From: Enterococcus sp. 9E7_DIV0242
GTDB taxonomy: Bacteria > Bacillota > Bacilli > Lactobacillales > Enterococcaceae
Reading direction: 5' to 3'
Length of the DNA stretch: 64,000 nucleotides
Assembly (NCBI RefSeq): GCF_002140975.2
Contig: NZ_CP147247.1
Coordinates: 2,853,001 to 2,917,000 of the forward strand
A model generated the notes under the pieces. That model worked only from the letters and a program-made list of their open reading frames with translations, searched no databases and was not told the origin of the DNA. How positions within the stretch are numbered: the stretch's first letter is position 1; every line of letters starts with the position of its first letter. Made by a program: the position numbers and the translations under genes. Shown one piece after another: positions 1 through 10,300 of the stretch.

Positions 1-1395
1 TTTTCAAAACAAATCCCAGATGTGACAACATTGAATGCAAAGGATTTTGCGGCGGCTTTCACTCATGGTGTGGAGACTGCATATAAAGCGGTCATGAAGC
101 CTGTTGAAGGAACGATTTTGACGGTCTCTCGTGAAGCAGCTCGTACCGGTGAACGTAAAGCAAAAGAAACAGATGACTGTGTCGAAGTAATGGAAGCAGT
201 GGTTAAAGGTGCGAAACGTGCGCTTGCTAAAACACCGGATTTATTGCCTGTGTTGAAAGAAGTCGGTGTTGTCGATAGTGGTGGTCAAGGTCTTTTATTT
301 ATCTATGAAGGATTTTTAGATGTACTATCCGGCAATTACAATCCGGAAGAAGTCTATGAGCCATCTCCGGCTGAAATGGACGAAATGGTAAATGCTGAGC
401 ATCATCGTAGTGTGCAAGGGCAAATGGCAACAGAAGATATCCATTTTGGTTATTGTACAGAAATCATGGTTCAGATCGGTGACGGTCCTACAGTTGACAG
501 TAAATTCGATTATGAAACATTCAGAAACTATCTGGATGGTTTAGGTGATTCCCTACTTGTTGTTAATGATGACGAAATCATCAAGGTTCACGTGCATACA
601 GAACATCCTGGTGAAGTAATGAATTACGGACAGAAATTTGGGTCGCTGGTAAAAATCAAAGTTGATAACATGCGCTTACAGCATGAAACAATTCTTGAGC
701 ATGACCAACAAACACCGACACCAGTTAAGAAGGAACGTGTTCCTTTTGCAGTGATTGCGATTGCTGCCGGTAAAGGGGTTCAGGAGCTATTTAGAAGTCT
801 GGGCGCAAGCTACATCATCAGCGGTGGACAGACGATGAATCCAAGTACAGAGGATATTTTAAAAGCAATCAAAGAAGTGAACGCAGATAAAGTCATTATT
901 CTTCCAAATAATAAAAATATCTTTATGGCTGCGGATCAAGCAGCAGAAGTTGCCGATTTACCGGTTGCCGTTGTACCATCGAAGACGATCTCTCAAGGGA
1001 TGACAGCAATGCTGGCGTTCAATGATCAACAATCATTGGAAGACAATAAAGAAAGCATGACAACGATGTTGGAGAGCGTAGTCAGTGGACAGGTAACAAC
1101 TGCTGTACGTGATACAACCATCGATAATGTAGAAATCAAAAAAGATGACTATCTGGGAATGGTCGATGGAAAAATCGTTATTTCAGAACCGGATATGTTC
1201 CAGGCTTCTCTGAACACATTAAACCGTATGGTAGATGAGGACACAGAAATCGTGACAATCATCGTTGGTGAAGATGGTCAGTTATCTGAGGCAGAAAAAC
1301 TAGCCGCAGCTTTGACTGAGGAACATGAAGACCTAGAAACAGAAATCCATGAAGGCGATCAGCCGGTTTATCCATACCTGTTTTCAGCTGAGTAA
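1..1395 (+). CDS. fakA: Fatty acid kinase subunit FakA (DAK/DhaL + DegV-like), 5' truncated
   Basis: The reading frame is open from base 1, so the start lies outside the window; 464 codons are visible of a family near 550. The first part is the end of a DhaL-type nucleotide-binding domain (GVVDSGGQGLL near residue 95). It is followed by the middle domain and a C-terminal EDD/DegV-fold-like half that includes the stretch VIAIAAGKGV. FakA is the cytosolic ATP-dependent kinase that phosphorylates fatty acids presented by FakB, feeding exogenous fatty acids to PlsX/PlsY. The presence of plsX and acpP just downstream fits this lipid role. Family assignment is by recognition of the layout and is fairly secure. 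Confidence 0.85.
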   Translation, partial: FSKQIPDVTTLNAKDFAAAFTHGVETAYKAVMKPVEGTILTVSREAARTGERKAKETDDCVEVMEAVVKGAKRALAKTPDLLPVLKEVGVVDSGGQGLLFIYEGFLDVLSGNYNPEEVYEPSPAEMDEMVNAEHHRSVQGQMATEDIHFGYCTEIMVQIGDGPTVDSKFDYETFRNYLDGLGDSLLVVNDDEIIKVHVHTEHPGEVMNYGQKFGSLVKIKVDNMRLQHETILEHDQQTPTPVKKERVPFAVIAIAAGKGVQELFRSLGASYIISGGQTMNPSTEDILKAIKEVNADKVIILPNNKNIFMAADQAAEVADLPVAVVPSKTISQGMTAMLAFNDQQSLEDNKESMTTMLESVVSGQVTTAVRDTTIDNVEIKKDDYLGMVDGKIVISEPDMFQASLNTLNRMVDEDTEIVTIIVGEDGQLSEAEKLAAALTEEHEDLETEIHEGDQPVYPYLFSAE

Positions 1396-1508
1396 TCACT
1401 TAGTCAGTCAAGACAGATTTTGTATAAAACGCCGCTTTGTGGAACTGGCAGGATAGATGGCTAACAGAGGGAAATTTATCTGTTACAGCTCACTCAGCCG
1501 ATAAAAGT

Positions 1509-1555
1509 AAGAGTCTGAACAGTATTCTATTAAGGATATTGGTACAGACTCTTTT
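1509..1555 (+). terminator. Rho-independent terminator after fakA
   Basis: The 9-base arms AAGAGTCTG and CAGACTCTT (1509-1517 and 1545-1553) flank a further partly paired stretch and are followed by a short T run. This separates fakA from recG. Confidence 0.65.
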
Positions 1556-1584
1556 CTATAGAAGATACTAAAAAGGGAGCGCTG

Positions 1585-1620
1585 TTTGTCTAGATCATTT
1601 TTTAGCGTTGGCTAGACAAA
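1585..1620. other. Hairpin in the recG leader
   Basis: TTTGTCTAG (1585-1593) and CTAGACAAA (1612-1620) form a perfect 9-bp stem about 55 bases before the recG start. A shorter stem with the same TTTGTCT/AGACAAA arms occurs in the plsX leader at 3776-3798, so the two may be related leader elements. The function is unknown. Confidence 0.5.
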
Positions 1621-1675
1621 TCTGCTCATTGGTTTCTTTTAAATGAATCGAAGGAAAAGGAAAGGAGGCGCATTG

Positions 1676-3712
1676 ATGAAACTGACAGATCCGTTGCACG
1701 TACTTCCCGGCGTCGGGCCAAAGCGTGCAGAAGCATTTAACGAATTGGGGATAAAGACAGTGAAGGACTTGCTGACTTATTATCCGTTTCGTTATGAAGA
1801 TATACAGGAGAAAGTGATCGAAGAAATCCAAGATCAGGAAAAGGTCACGCTCAAAGGTACAGTTGTTTCAGAAGCAGTTCTCAGTAGATATGGATATAAG
1901 AAAAGCCGACTGGTATTTCGAATTATGCAGGATCATGCAGTCATCAATGTATCCTTCTTTAATCAGCCCTATCTAAAGGATAAGATTATTCTTTCAGAAG
2001 AAATTGCGGTTTATGGAAAATGGGATGCAAAAAGAAAATCGTTAAATGGCATGAAGATTCTAGCAGCGAAAAACGAAGGAGAAGAGTTTGCACCAATCTA
2101 CCATGTGAATAAACGGGTTCGCCAAAGCAGTTTAGTCCAGTTGATACGGACTGGATTTGATGAATATGGGCAACTGGTGGAAGAGAGCCTACCGTTAGAG
2201 CTGATTCAAAAATACCGTTTGATGGATCGACGGGAAGCAATGTTTGCTATGCACTTTCCACAGAACCCGGAAGAAAGCCATCAGGCAAAACGACGGATGG
2301 TATTTGAAGAATTTTTGCTGTTTCAGTTGAAAATGCAAGGACTGAAAAGGCAGGAGAAGGCAGAAAAGAATGGTCTTTCAATTCAATATGATGTGAAGCG
2401 ATTGAAAGAATTTACGAAAAAGTTGCCTTTTGAGCTGACACAAGCGCAAAAGAAAGTCACGAATGAAATCTGTCGAGACTTGATGAACCCTCACCATATG
2501 CAGCGTTTGCTTCAAGGAGATGTTGGGAGCGGTAAAACAGTTGTAGCTGCGATTGCCTTATATGCAGTAATGACTGCTGGATTTCAAGGTGCGTTGATGG
2601 TGCCGACCGAAATATTAGCACAGCAGCATATGGAAAGTCTGCAACAGCTCTTTGATCCTCTGGAAGTACGTACCGCGCTCTTGACAGGATCGACAAAAGC
2701 AAAGGAACGCCGCGAGATATTGGCACAGCTGGCGGTTGGAGAAATTGATGTGATTATTGGTACACATGCATTGATTCAGCCGGATGTGGTGTTTCAACAC
2801 CTTGGTTTGGTCATCACAGATGAGCAGCATCGATTTGGGGTAAATCAGCGCAAAATTTTACGAGAAAAGGGTCAAAAGCCGGATGTCCTCTTTATGACAG
2901 CGACTCCTATTCCGCGTACCTTGGCGATTACTGCGTATGGAGAGATGGACGTATCGATCATTGATGAAATGCCGGCAGGACGTATTCCTATAGAAACTCG
3001 GTGGATTCGTCCTCCTCAAATCGATACAGTGTTGGAATGGATGAAAAAGGAACTGGCAGCAGGGCACCAAGCCTATGTGATTTGTCCCTTGATTGAGGAA
3101 TCTGAAGCCTTAGACGTGAAGAATGCCACAGAAATTTTTGAGCACATGAGCGCTTTTTTTGCCCCAGATTATCAAGTTGGTCTACTTCATGGAAAAATGA
3201 AAAATCAGGAAAAAGATGAAATCATGCAAGAGTTCAAAGACAATCAGTTACAGCTTTTGGTTTCTACAACCGTTATTGAGGTTGGCGTCAACGTGCCAAA
3301 TGCGACGATTATGCTAATAATGGACGCTGACCGCTTTGGCTTGGCACAGCTTCATCAGCTTCGAGGTCGTGTTGGACGGGGTTCAGATGCTTCTTATTGT
3401 ATTTTAATGGCGAATCCGAAAAATGAGATGGGCATCGAGCGAATGAAAATTATGACAGAAACGAATAATGGATTTGTGTTGAGTGAAAAGGATCTTGAGT
3501 TGCGAGGACCAGGAGAGGTTTTTGGTGCACGACAATCCGGACTGCCGGAATTTATTGTTGGGGATATCATCACGGATTTCAATGTTTTGGAAGTAGCCAG
3601 ACAGGAAGCATCAGATATTTGGAAGAAAAAAGAGTGGTGGCTACTGCCTGATTATCATGGCTTGGCAGAAGAAATTCAGCCAGCAGATGAAAAACATCAA
3701 TACTTTGACTGA
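1676..3712 (+). CDS. recG: ATP-dependent DNA helicase RecG
   Basis: RecG remodels stalled replication forks and Holliday junctions. The frame opens at 1643, but the start was placed at the ATG at 1676 because AAAGGAGG sits just before it and the protein then begins MKLTDPLHVLPGVGPKRAEA, the usual RecG N-terminus, at 678 aa (normal length). Visible domains are an N-terminal wedge/OB domain (about 50-150), Walker A GDVGSGKT near residue 282, a DEQHRFG box near 382, TATPIPRT near 410 and the C-terminal helicase domain ending in QLHQLRGRVGRG plus the TRG region. No anomaly was seen. Confidence 0.97.
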   Translation: MKLTDPLHVLPGVGPKRAEAFNELGIKTVKDLLTYYPFRYEDIQEKVIEEIQDQEKVTLKGTVVSEAVLSRYGYKKSRLVFRIMQDHAVINVSFFNQPYLKDKIILSEEIAVYGKWDAKRKSLNGMKILAAKNEGEEFAPIYHVNKRVRQSSLVQLIRTGFDEYGQLVEESLPLELIQKYRLMDRREAMFAMHFPQNPEESHQAKRRMVFEEFLLFQLKMQGLKRQEKAEKNGLSIQYDVKRLKEFTKKLPFELTQAQKKVTNEICRDLMNPHHMQRLLQGDVGSGKTVVAAIALYAVMTAGFQGALMVPTEILAQQHMESLQQLFDPLEVRTALLTGSTKAKERREILAQLAVGEIDVIIGTHALIQPDVVFQHLGLVITDEQHRFGVNQRKILREKGQKPDVLFMTATPIPRTLAITAYGEMDVSIIDEMPAGRIPIETRWIRPPQIDTVLEWMKKELAAGHQAYVICPLIEESEALDVKNATEIFEHMSAFFAPDYQVGLLHGKMKNQEKDEIMQEFKDNQLQLLVSTTVIEVGVNVPNATIMLIMDADRFGLAQLHQLRGRVGRGSDASYCILMANPKNEMGIERMKIMTETNNGFVLSEKDLELRGPGEVFGARQSGLPEFIVGDIITDFNVLEVARQEASDIWKKKEWWLLPDYHGLAEEIQPADEKHQYFD

Positions 3713-3721
3713 TAAAAAATA

Positions 3722-3730
3722 TGCTATACT
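3722..3730 (+). promoter_or_regulatory. Extended -10 promoter for plsX
   Basis: TGCTATACT matches an extended -10 (TGnTATAAT-like). It lies just beyond the recG stop and about 130 bases before plsX. The leader in between carries the TTTGTCT/AGACAAA hairpin at 3776-3798. Confidence 0.45.
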
Positions 3731-3775
3731 GATTGATGAGAAATAGCTGAACAAACGACCAATAACAGGAGCGTT

Positions 3776-3798
3776 TTTGTCTGTATTATTGAGACAAA
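3776..3798. other. Hairpin in the plsX leader
   Basis: The 7-base arms TTTGTCT and AGACAAA have a 9-base loop and lie 60 bases upstream of the plsX start. No FapR-type operator was recognised here. Confidence 0.4.
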
Positions 3799-3859
3799 GG
3801 ACATCTTTGTAAAAAGAAACTTAAGAGGATTTATATAGAAGAATTAGGAGGAGTCATTT

Positions 3860-4855
3860 ATGAGAATCGCCGTTGATGCAATGGGCGGAGACAACGCACC
3901 AAAAGCAATTGTTGAAGGTGTCATGCTAGCAAAAAAAGATTTTCCGGATATAGAATTTCTGCTTTATGGAAAAGAAAATGAAATCAGAGAATACGTGACA
4001 GATGAAACCAACATCACGATCATTCACACGGATGAAAAAATAACTAGTGATGATGAACCAGTTAAAGCGATTCGTCGGAAAAAAGAGGCATCTATGGTCC
4101 TTGCTGCGCAGGCAGTAAAGGCCGGAGAAGCAGATGCGATATTCTCAGCGGGGAATACCGGCGCGCTATTAGCAGCAGGTCTGTTCATCGTTGGGCGGAT
4201 CAAAAATGTTGAGCGACCTGGTCTGATGTCCACTTTACCTGTTATAGGACAAAAAAATGGTGGGTTCGACATGCTTGATTTAGGTGCGAATGCCGATAAT
4301 AAACCAGAACATCTTGTCCAGTATGCTGTTTTAGGTTCTTTCTATGCGAATCGTGTGCGTGGAATAAACAAACCAAGAGTCGGATTGCTGAATAACGGAA
4401 CAGAGGAAACAAAAGGGAGCGAGCTGACGAAGAAGACCTTTGAGCTTCTGTCGGAGAATAAAACGATCAATTTTATCGGAAATGTCGAAGCACGTGACCT
4501 GTTGAATGGTCCGGCGGATGTCGTTGTAACAGATGGTTTCACCGGTAACGCAGTGTTGAAATCAATCGAAGGAACAGCCTTGAATATGATGTCGTTGTTA
4601 AAAACCTCTATTCTAGATGAAGGAATTAAAGGGAAAATGGGCGCGATGCTACTTAAGAACGCACTTAGAGGGATGAAATCTGAAATGGATTACTCCAAAC
4701 ATGGCGGCGCGGTATTGTTTGGCTTGAAGGCACCTGTTGTAAAAACACATGGGGCAACTGGGCCAGATGCAGTCCGGTACACTATTCGTCAAATTCGTAC
4801 GATGCTGATTACGGATGTGGTTTCTCAGCTTGTGGAATATTACGAAGGAAAATAA
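3860..4855 (+). CDS. plsX: Phosphate acyltransferase PlsX
   Basis: PlsX converts acyl-ACP and phosphate to acyl-phosphate, the donor for PlsY at the start of phospholipid synthesis. It is also the entry point for FakA-derived acyl phosphates. The protein is 331 aa (typical) and begins [20 protein letters not shown], the hallmark of the family, with the conserved [11 protein letters not shown] stretch near residue 98 and the [13 protein letters not shown] region near 225. GGAGG precedes the ATG at 3860. Its location just before acpP is the normal Firmicutes arrangement. Confidence 0.97.
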   Translation: MRIAVDAMGGDNAPKAIVEGVMLAKKDFPDIEFLLYGKENEIREYVTDETNITIIHTDEKITSDDEPVKAIRRKKEASMVLAAQAVKAGEADAIFSAGNTGALLAAGLFIVGRIKNVERPGLMSTLPVIGQKNGGFDMLDLGANADNKPEHLVQYAVLGSFYANRVRGINKPRVGLLNNGTEETKGSELTKKTFELLSENKTINFIGNVEARDLLNGPADVVVTDGFTGNAVLKSIEGTALNMMSLLKTSILDEGIKGKMGAMLLKNALRGMKSEMDYSKHGGAVLFGLKAPVVKTHGATGPDAVRYTIRQIRTMLITDVVSQLVEYYEGK

Positions 4856-4880
4856 GCCGTAGGCAATTGTTGAGAGTAGG

Positions 4881-4940
4881 TAAACAAGTGGTGAATGAAG
4901 CTTAACACCTGTCACCGCAGCAATTTCTACTTGTTTTATT
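4881..4940 (+). terminator. Possible terminator between plsX and acpP
   Basis: TAAACAAGT (4881) pairs with ACTTGTTTTA (4929) across a partly structured loop, followed by a T-rich tail. It is moderate in strength. A separate acpP promoter lies just downstream. Confidence 0.4.
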
Positions 4941-5014
4941 TCAGAAAAATGGATAAATTTTTTTTAAAAACGCAAATGAATTGCAACCAGTCTGTAACAA
5001 ATTTGAAAAAAAAG

Positions 5015-5043
5015 TAGACAAAAGTGGATTTTCTGAGTAAAAT
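5015..5043 (+). promoter_or_regulatory. acpP promoter
   Basis: TAGACA (5015-5020), a 17-base spacer and TAAAAT (5038-5043) match a sigma-A promoter about 60 bases before the acpP start. Confidence 0.6.
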
Positions 5044-5104
5044 GTACCATAGCGCTTAAGTCTTTTTATGATTAATGTTTTTAAAGCAGTGGAGGTGAAG
5101 ACAG

Positions 5105-5344
5105 TTGACTCGTGAAGAAGTTTTGCAGAAAGTAGCGAATATTATCTCAAATCACTTTGATATTGATGCTGAGAATGTAACTGATCAACTGAATATTAAA
5201 GATGACCTGAATGCAGATTCAATCAGTGTGATGGAATTTGTTTTAGAGTTGGAAGATGAGTTTGGAACTGAGATTTCTGATGAAGATGCAGAGAAAATTG
5301 AAACCGTGGGTGCCGCTGTAGATTATATAGTAAACAACTTATAA
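5105..5344 (+). CDS. acpP: Acyl carrier protein
   Basis: This small acidic carrier (79 aa) holds growing fatty acyl chains on a 4'-phosphopantetheine arm. The attachment serine lies in the motif DDLNADSISVMEF, in which DSI replaces the commoner DSL, near residue 38. The start is TTG at 5105, supported by GGAGGTGAAGACAG directly before it. It follows plsX, the usual order, and has its own promoter. Confidence 0.95.
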   Translation: MTREEVLQKVANIISNHFDIDAENVTDQLNIKDDLNADSISVMEFVLELEDEFGTEISDEDAEKIETVGAAVDYIVNNL

Positions 5345-5455
5345 TTGATAGGACAAAAAAGAGGCAGAATAGCCGTGCTCAGATCTGAACGGACGCAAGG
5401 GCTGTAAGAGAAGAACATGTGTTGTTCCGTCGTTTATTCAGGTTTAAAATTGAGA

Positions 5456-5489
5456 GAAGAGGTTGGGAGTAATCCTGGCTTCTTTTTTT
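5456..5489 (+). terminator. Probable terminator after acpP
   Basis: A short imperfect stem (GAAG...GGGA with TCC...CTTC) ends in a run of seven T. The T run is strong but the stem is weak. Confidence 0.4.
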
Positions 5490-5541
5490 GTTTAGCTGAA
5501 CCAGTTCATTCAGCTTTTTTATTTGTCTAGTTTTAAACGTC

Positions 5542-5619
5542 AGCTCAGTCGACGATAAGATAAATTGCCCTCGTGGTAAAGAGCACCACAAGGGCAGTTT
5601 CCTATATCGCTCGGGAGCT
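5542..5619. repeat. Long hairpin repeat, copy 1
   Basis: This imperfect palindrome of about 78 bases begins AGCTC and ends GAGCT, with TCGTGGT and ACCACAAGGGC flanking the AAAGAGC loop at its centre. It is the first of about six related hairpin elements between acpP and smc. The arms diverge between copies while staying complementary, which suggests RNA or cruciform structure is what is kept. Confidence 0.7.
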
Positions 5620-5662
5620 ACCCAACTTTATTAGCTTTTCTAGTTGTCTAGCTTTATGAACT

Positions 5663-5742
5663 AGCTCCTTTCAACAATAAGCCAAAACATGTTTTGTGGT
5701 AAAGAACACCACATGTCAGTTTTGGCTTATTGCTCGAGAGCT
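5663..5742. repeat. Long hairpin repeat, copy 2
   Basis: This has the same architecture as copy 1: AGCTC at the left end, GAGCT at the right, AATAAGCCAAAAC pairing with GTTTTGGCTTATT, and a central GTGGT-AAAGAAC-ACCAC. It lies immediately upstream of the rnc promoter region. Confidence 0.7.
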
Positions 5743-5850
5743 GGGCAAGTTTATTCAGCTTTTCGATTACATCGGAGGACAACCTTTTAAATTTCCTGTA
5801 AAAAAAGTATAATAGAGAAGGTTGCAAATAAACTTAAAGGAATGTGGCGA

Positions 5851-6546
5851 ATGGACAACCAGTTAATAAGTGAACTAAAAGAATGTTATGGCATTGTGTT
5901 CCATGATGTCAATTTATTGGAACAGGCTTTTACACATTCATCCTATGTGAATGAGCATCGCTACCTGAAACTATCTGATAACGAACGCTTAGAGTTTCTT
6001 GGAGACGCGGTACTGGAGCTTTTGGTCTCCCAGTATTTATATCGTAATTTTCCAGAACTGTCAGAGGGAAAGCTGACAAAAATGCGTGCAGCGATTGTAC
6101 GTGAAGACAGCTTATCCAAGTTTGCCAAAGAGTGTCATTTTGACCAATATATTCTTTTGGGCAAAGGAGAAGAAAATTCTAGTGGTCGGACACGTCCAGC
6201 ATTGCTCTGCGATGTATTCGAGGCATTTTTAGGTGCCTTGTACCTTGATCAGCAATTGGAAGCTGTCAGAGAGTTTGTATCAAAAATCATTTTTCCCAAA
6301 ATTGATGCGGGTGCTTTTTCACATGAGATGGATCACAAAACCAAACTGCAGGAGGTTCTGCAGCGTAAAGGAGATGTATCGATCGAGTATCGTTTAGTCA
6401 AAGAAGAAGGTCCGGCTCATGATCGGATTTTCTACATTGAAGTCTTTTTAAATGATGCGCTGATTGGAACCGGGCAGGGAAAATCAAAAAAGCTGGCCGA
6501 GCAAGATGCTGCAGAACGAGCATTGAAACAATTCTCGGAAGAGTAA
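5851..6546 (+). CDS. rnc: Ribonuclease III
   Basis: RNase III is the double-strand RNA endonuclease that processes rRNA precursors and structured mRNAs. The start was set at the ATG at 5851 ([11 protein letters not shown]) because AAAGGA lies 9 bases before it. The in-frame ATG at 5842 is only one base from that site and is unlikely to be used. The protein is 231 aa. The signature [14 protein letters not shown] with its catalytic acidic residues lies near residue 43, a second conserved acidic patch ([14 protein letters not shown]) near 118, and a C-terminal dsRNA-binding domain spans 155-231. Neighbours (acpP, smc, ftsY) are the usual ones. A TATAAT box at 5808-5813 may be its -10. Confidence 0.96.
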   Translation: MDNQLISELKECYGIVFHDVNLLEQAFTHSSYVNEHRYLKLSDNERLEFLGDAVLELLVSQYLYRNFPELSEGKLTKMRAAIVREDSLSKFAKECHFDQYILLGKGEENSSGRTRPALLCDVFEAFLGALYLDQQLEAVREFVSKIIFPKIDAGAFSHEMDHKTKLQEVLQRKGDVSIEYRLVKEEGPAHDRIFYIEVFLNDALIGTGQGKSKKLAEQDAAERALKQFSEE

Positions 6547-6571
6547 TAAGCGCTGGAGAGAAAGTAGAATT

Positions 6572-6645
6572 AGCTGTTCGAGAGGATAACTGTCGCTAGT
6601 GGTAACAAGCATCACAAGGTCAATTTTCTATATCGCTCGAGAGCT
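6572..6645. repeat. Long hairpin repeat, copy 3
   Basis: AGCTGTTCGAGAG at the left pairs with CTCGAGAGCT at the right, with AGTGGT/ATCAC around the loop. It lies directly after rnc and is a more degenerate member of the family at 5542 and 5663. Confidence 0.55.
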
Positions 6646-6711
6646 GAACGACTTCCTTAGCTTTTATAACTTATCTGGCTTAGTGAATTAGACTTGTCGG
6701 TAAATAGATAA

Positions 6712-6741
6712 GAGTGTGGGACAGAACTCAATCCCACACTC
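6712..6741 (+). terminator. Terminator-like hairpin, GTGTGGGACAGAA type
   Basis: The 10-bp arms GAGTGTGGGA and TCCCACACTC (6712-6721 and 6732-6741) have a short loop. It is followed by CTCTATATATC rather than a T run, so it is a stable stem but not a textbook terminator. The GGGACAGAA core recurs at 51884-51993. Confidence 0.5.
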
Positions 6742-6845
6742 CTCTATATATCTAAAACCGAATAAACGGTGGAACAGAAGCAACTACTAGCAGCGAACTG
6801 CGTCGATGTCCGCTCAACATCAGTGGTAAACCACTGTGTTTCAAG

Positions 6846-6922
6846 GCTCTTCGACAATAAGTCGAAATTCAACAAAAATTTGGGATGCAATTTTCGTGAA
6901 TTCCGTCTTATTGCTTGAAGCT
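6846..6922. repeat. Long hairpin repeat, variant copy 4
   Basis: CGACAATAAGTCGAAATTCA at the left and TGAATTCCGTCTTATTGCTTG at the right are partly complementary. The element keeps the AATAAG/CTTATTGC arms of the family but has a different apical loop. It lies inside a larger stem whose outer arms carry ACAGAAG and CTTCTGTCC. Confidence 0.5.
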
Positions 6923-6944
6923 GAACACTTCTGTCCCAACCTCT

Positions 6945-7110
6945 TCCTAATTTACTCAAAGTCTGATCAAGCTCGTTCAGCTTTTATATCTATCTAGCTT
7001 AGTGAATTAGCTCAATCGGCAATAAGTCCAGCTGTCTGCATGATAAAGAGCATCATGAAGACACCTGTTCTTATTGCTTGTGAGCTGTTCAAATTCACTT
7101 AGCTTTTATA
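6945..7110. repeat. 166-bp direct repeat, copy A (contains hairpin copy 5)
   Basis: This is nearly identical, with a few substitutions, to 7191-7356 at an offset of 246 bases. It contains hairpin copy 5 at 7009-7086, with arms GGCAATAAG and CTTATTGC and a loop flanked by GCATGAT and ATCATG. The few differences imply a recent duplication or gene-conversion event. Confidence 0.85.
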
Positions 7111-7150
7111 CTTATCTAGCTAAACGAACTAGACTTGTCGGTAAATAGAT

Positions 7151-7191
7151 AAATCTGAGGTAAGCCATTTGTAGATGACTTACTCAGATTT
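7151..7191. terminator. Hairpin between the two direct repeats
   Basis: AAATCTGAGGTAAG (from 7151) and CTTACTCAGATTT (to 7191) form a strong imperfect stem. The preceding GACTTGTCGGTAAATAGATAA is shared with 6690-6711, where a different hairpin follows, so a module with swappable hairpins is repeated. Confidence 0.55.
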
Positions 7192-7356
7192 CCTAATTTA
7201 CTCAAAGTCTGATCGAGTTCGTTCAGCTTTTATATCTATCTAGCTTAGTGAATTAGCTCAGTCGGCAATAAGCCCAGCTGTCTGCATGATAAAGAGCATC
7301 ATGAAGACACCTGTTCTTATTGCTTGTGAGCTGTTCAAATTCACTTAGCTTTTATA
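7191..7356. repeat. 166-bp direct repeat, copy B (contains hairpin copy 6)
   Basis: This is the second copy of the repeat at 6945-7110. It contains hairpin copy 6 at 7255-7332 and ends about 20 bases before the smc start, so it forms the smc 5' leader. Confidence 0.85.
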
Positions 7357-7375
7357 ATCGAAAGGAGTATTATTC

Positions 7376-10300
7376 TTGTTTTTAAAACGTATCGAGATCG
7401 CAGGGTTTAAATCCTTTGCAGATCGGACAGTAATAGAATTTGAGAATGGCGTGACTGCCGTCGTAGGGCCTAACGGCAGCGGAAAAAGTAATATTACTGA
7501 AGCCGTTCGCTGGGTTTTAGGTGAGCAATCTGCAAAAAGTTTGCGGGGCGGGAAGATGCCGGATATTATTTTTGCCGGATCGGAAGGTCGTAAGCCGTTG
7601 AATATTGCAGAGGTAACTGTGGTGCTGGATAACAAGGATCATTATCTTCCTTTGGATTTTTCAGAAATCAGTGTGACAAGGCGCTATCGCAGAACTGGAG
7701 AGAGTGATTTCTTTATCAACAAACAAGGCTGCCGTTTGAAGGATATCCAAGAGCTGTTTATGGATTCCGGATTAGGGAAAGAGTCTTTTTCAATCATCTC
7801 TCAAGGGAAGGTCGAAGCGATTTTTAATAGTAAACCAGAAGACCGTCGCGGTATTTTTGAAGAAGCAGCCGGCGTACTTAAATATAAGCAGCGAAAGAAA
7901 AAAGCGGAACAGAAGTTGTTTGAAACAGAAGACAATCTGAATCGTGTGCAGGATATCATTTATGAGCTAGAAGACCAGCTTACTCCTCTGGCTGCCCAAA
8001 GCGAAGCGGCGAAGGAGTTTTTGGCACTCAAAAAGAAATTGACAGAAATCGATGTCAGCTTGACTGTTTCTGAAATCGAACAGACGAAAATAATTTGGGA
8101 AACAAAGGCACAGGAATTGTCGGCTGTCGAAGCCGAGTTGGCAGAAATCAGTCAGCGAATTCATCATTCGGAGGATCAGCTATTGCAGCTAAGAAGCCAA
8201 CGAAATAAACTGGATGAACAGCTGGAACAACAACAAGCACAACTGTTACAAGTAACTGAAGCGTTGAAGCAAACGGAAGGTCAAAAACAAGTGTTGATCG
8301 AGCGCTCTAAGCATACCATGCAGTCAACAGCAGAATATCAGGAAAGCTTGACAGAAACCGCTGAAAAGATTCAGTCTTATCGTACAGAGCTTCTGCAGCT
8401 AAAAGAGAAGCGTGCACAAAAAGAGCAGGAAAAAGTACAGCTATCCACAGCTATCAAAGAAGCGGAGCTGGAAGTAGAAAAGTACAGCAAATCGTCAAAG
8501 GAATTATTGGAAGAGCTACGCAGTGATTATGTGGAAGTAATGCAGGAGCAAGCTAATACAGCGAATGAACTGAAATACCTAGAGCGCCAGTATCAGCAAG
8601 AAACAGCAAAAAATAAACAAGCGGTGGAAAAGCATGAGAGCCTAGAAGAGCAACTTTCCGCAGCGCAACAAGAACAGAAAACGCTGGAAGAACAACTGGA
8701 AAAATCAGAGCAGCAGCTAGAACAACAACGAACCAATTATACGGCTGCCAAACAGCGATTGGAAAAACAACAACAAGAGCAGTCTGTTAAGCAGAAACAA
8801 ATGTATCAGACGATGAATCAAGTTCAGCAGGTCAAGGCGAGACGAAAGAGCTTGCAGGAGATTCAAGAGAACTACGCCGGATTCTATCAAGGGGTTCGGG
8901 CAGTTCTTAAGCAAAAGGATCAGTTGAGCGGGATTGTCGGTGCAGTGGCAGAATTGATCGAGGTGCCCAAAGAATTCACACTGGCTGTGGAAACTGCTTT
9001 GGGGGGCGCGGCGCAGCACGTGATTGTGGAAAACGAAGCAGATGGGCGTTCAGCGATTACTTTTTTGAAGCAACAGCATAGTGGACGTGCAACCTTCCTA
9101 CCGCTGACTACAATCAAACCACGACAGCTATCCACGGCTATCAGGGAACGAGTGAATACAGTCGATGGCTTTGTGGGAGTTGCCAGCGAGTTGATCCAGT
9201 ATCCGGGGAATATCAGTCCGGTGATACAGAACCTGTTGGGTGTGACTGTGTTAGCACGTGATTTAGCAAGTGCCAATCAGTTGGCCAAACTAATTAACTA
9301 CCAATATCGCATAGTTTCTTTAGATGGAGATGTGATGAATCCGGGTGGTTCAATGACCGGTGGAGCGACAAGAAAAGGCAATCAGGGCAGCCTGTTTTCT
9401 CAAACGCAGGAGCTTCAAACCTTAACGGAACAGTTAGAACGATTGGAAGCTCAACTGTCAGAAAGTGAAAATCATGTACGCCAATTGACGGAGCAAGTCA
9501 AAGAAACAACGGAAGAACTGGAAGCGTTGCGTTCAAAAGGCGAGCAAAGTCGTTTGGACCAGCAGGAGCTGGTTAATAAACGAGCAAATAAAGAAGAAGC
9601 AGTGAATCGACTGACGAAGGAAAAACGATTGTTCGAGTTTGAAAGTCGGGAGCTGCATCAGTTTTTAGAAGAGTATCAAGAGAAGCATCAGCAGTTGGAA
9701 CAGCAGCAAAAAGAACTGGATGTGACGAAAGAGCGGCTAGACCGTGAGATGCAGCAAATCGATCAGGAAGCCAGTCAAATGGAAACCTATAAGGCAAACG
9801 CACAGGAGCGTTTGAATAAGCTGCAGGCAGAATGGGCCGTACTCGGTGAGCAGCTATCACATTTAGAAAACCAGATTTCCGATAAACAGTCTCAGTTGGA
9901 TGAAGTATTGTTGAAGGAAAGTAGTTTAAAGCAGCAGTTGCAGCAGCTGAATGATCATTCTACGGATCATCAGGTCACAGAAGAAGGCTTGGCTGTTCAA
10001 TTAGAGCAGTTTGCTACGAAACGAACTGAATTGGAAGAAATGATTCAACAAGGGAAAGAAAAACGTCAAGGATTGCAACAGCAAGTCGATCGATTGGATA
10101 ATAGTCTGACCGATGAGCATAAACAGCAACAGCAATTACTGACGCAGCAAACTCAGCTCGAGGTCGTAAAAAACCGTTCAGAAATCAAACTGGATAATTC
10201 TTTGCAGTATCTACAGGAAGAATACAACCTGACCTATGAAAAGGCACAGGCTGATTATCAGTTGGCAATTGAAGCGGACGACGCAAAAATCGAGGTTAAA

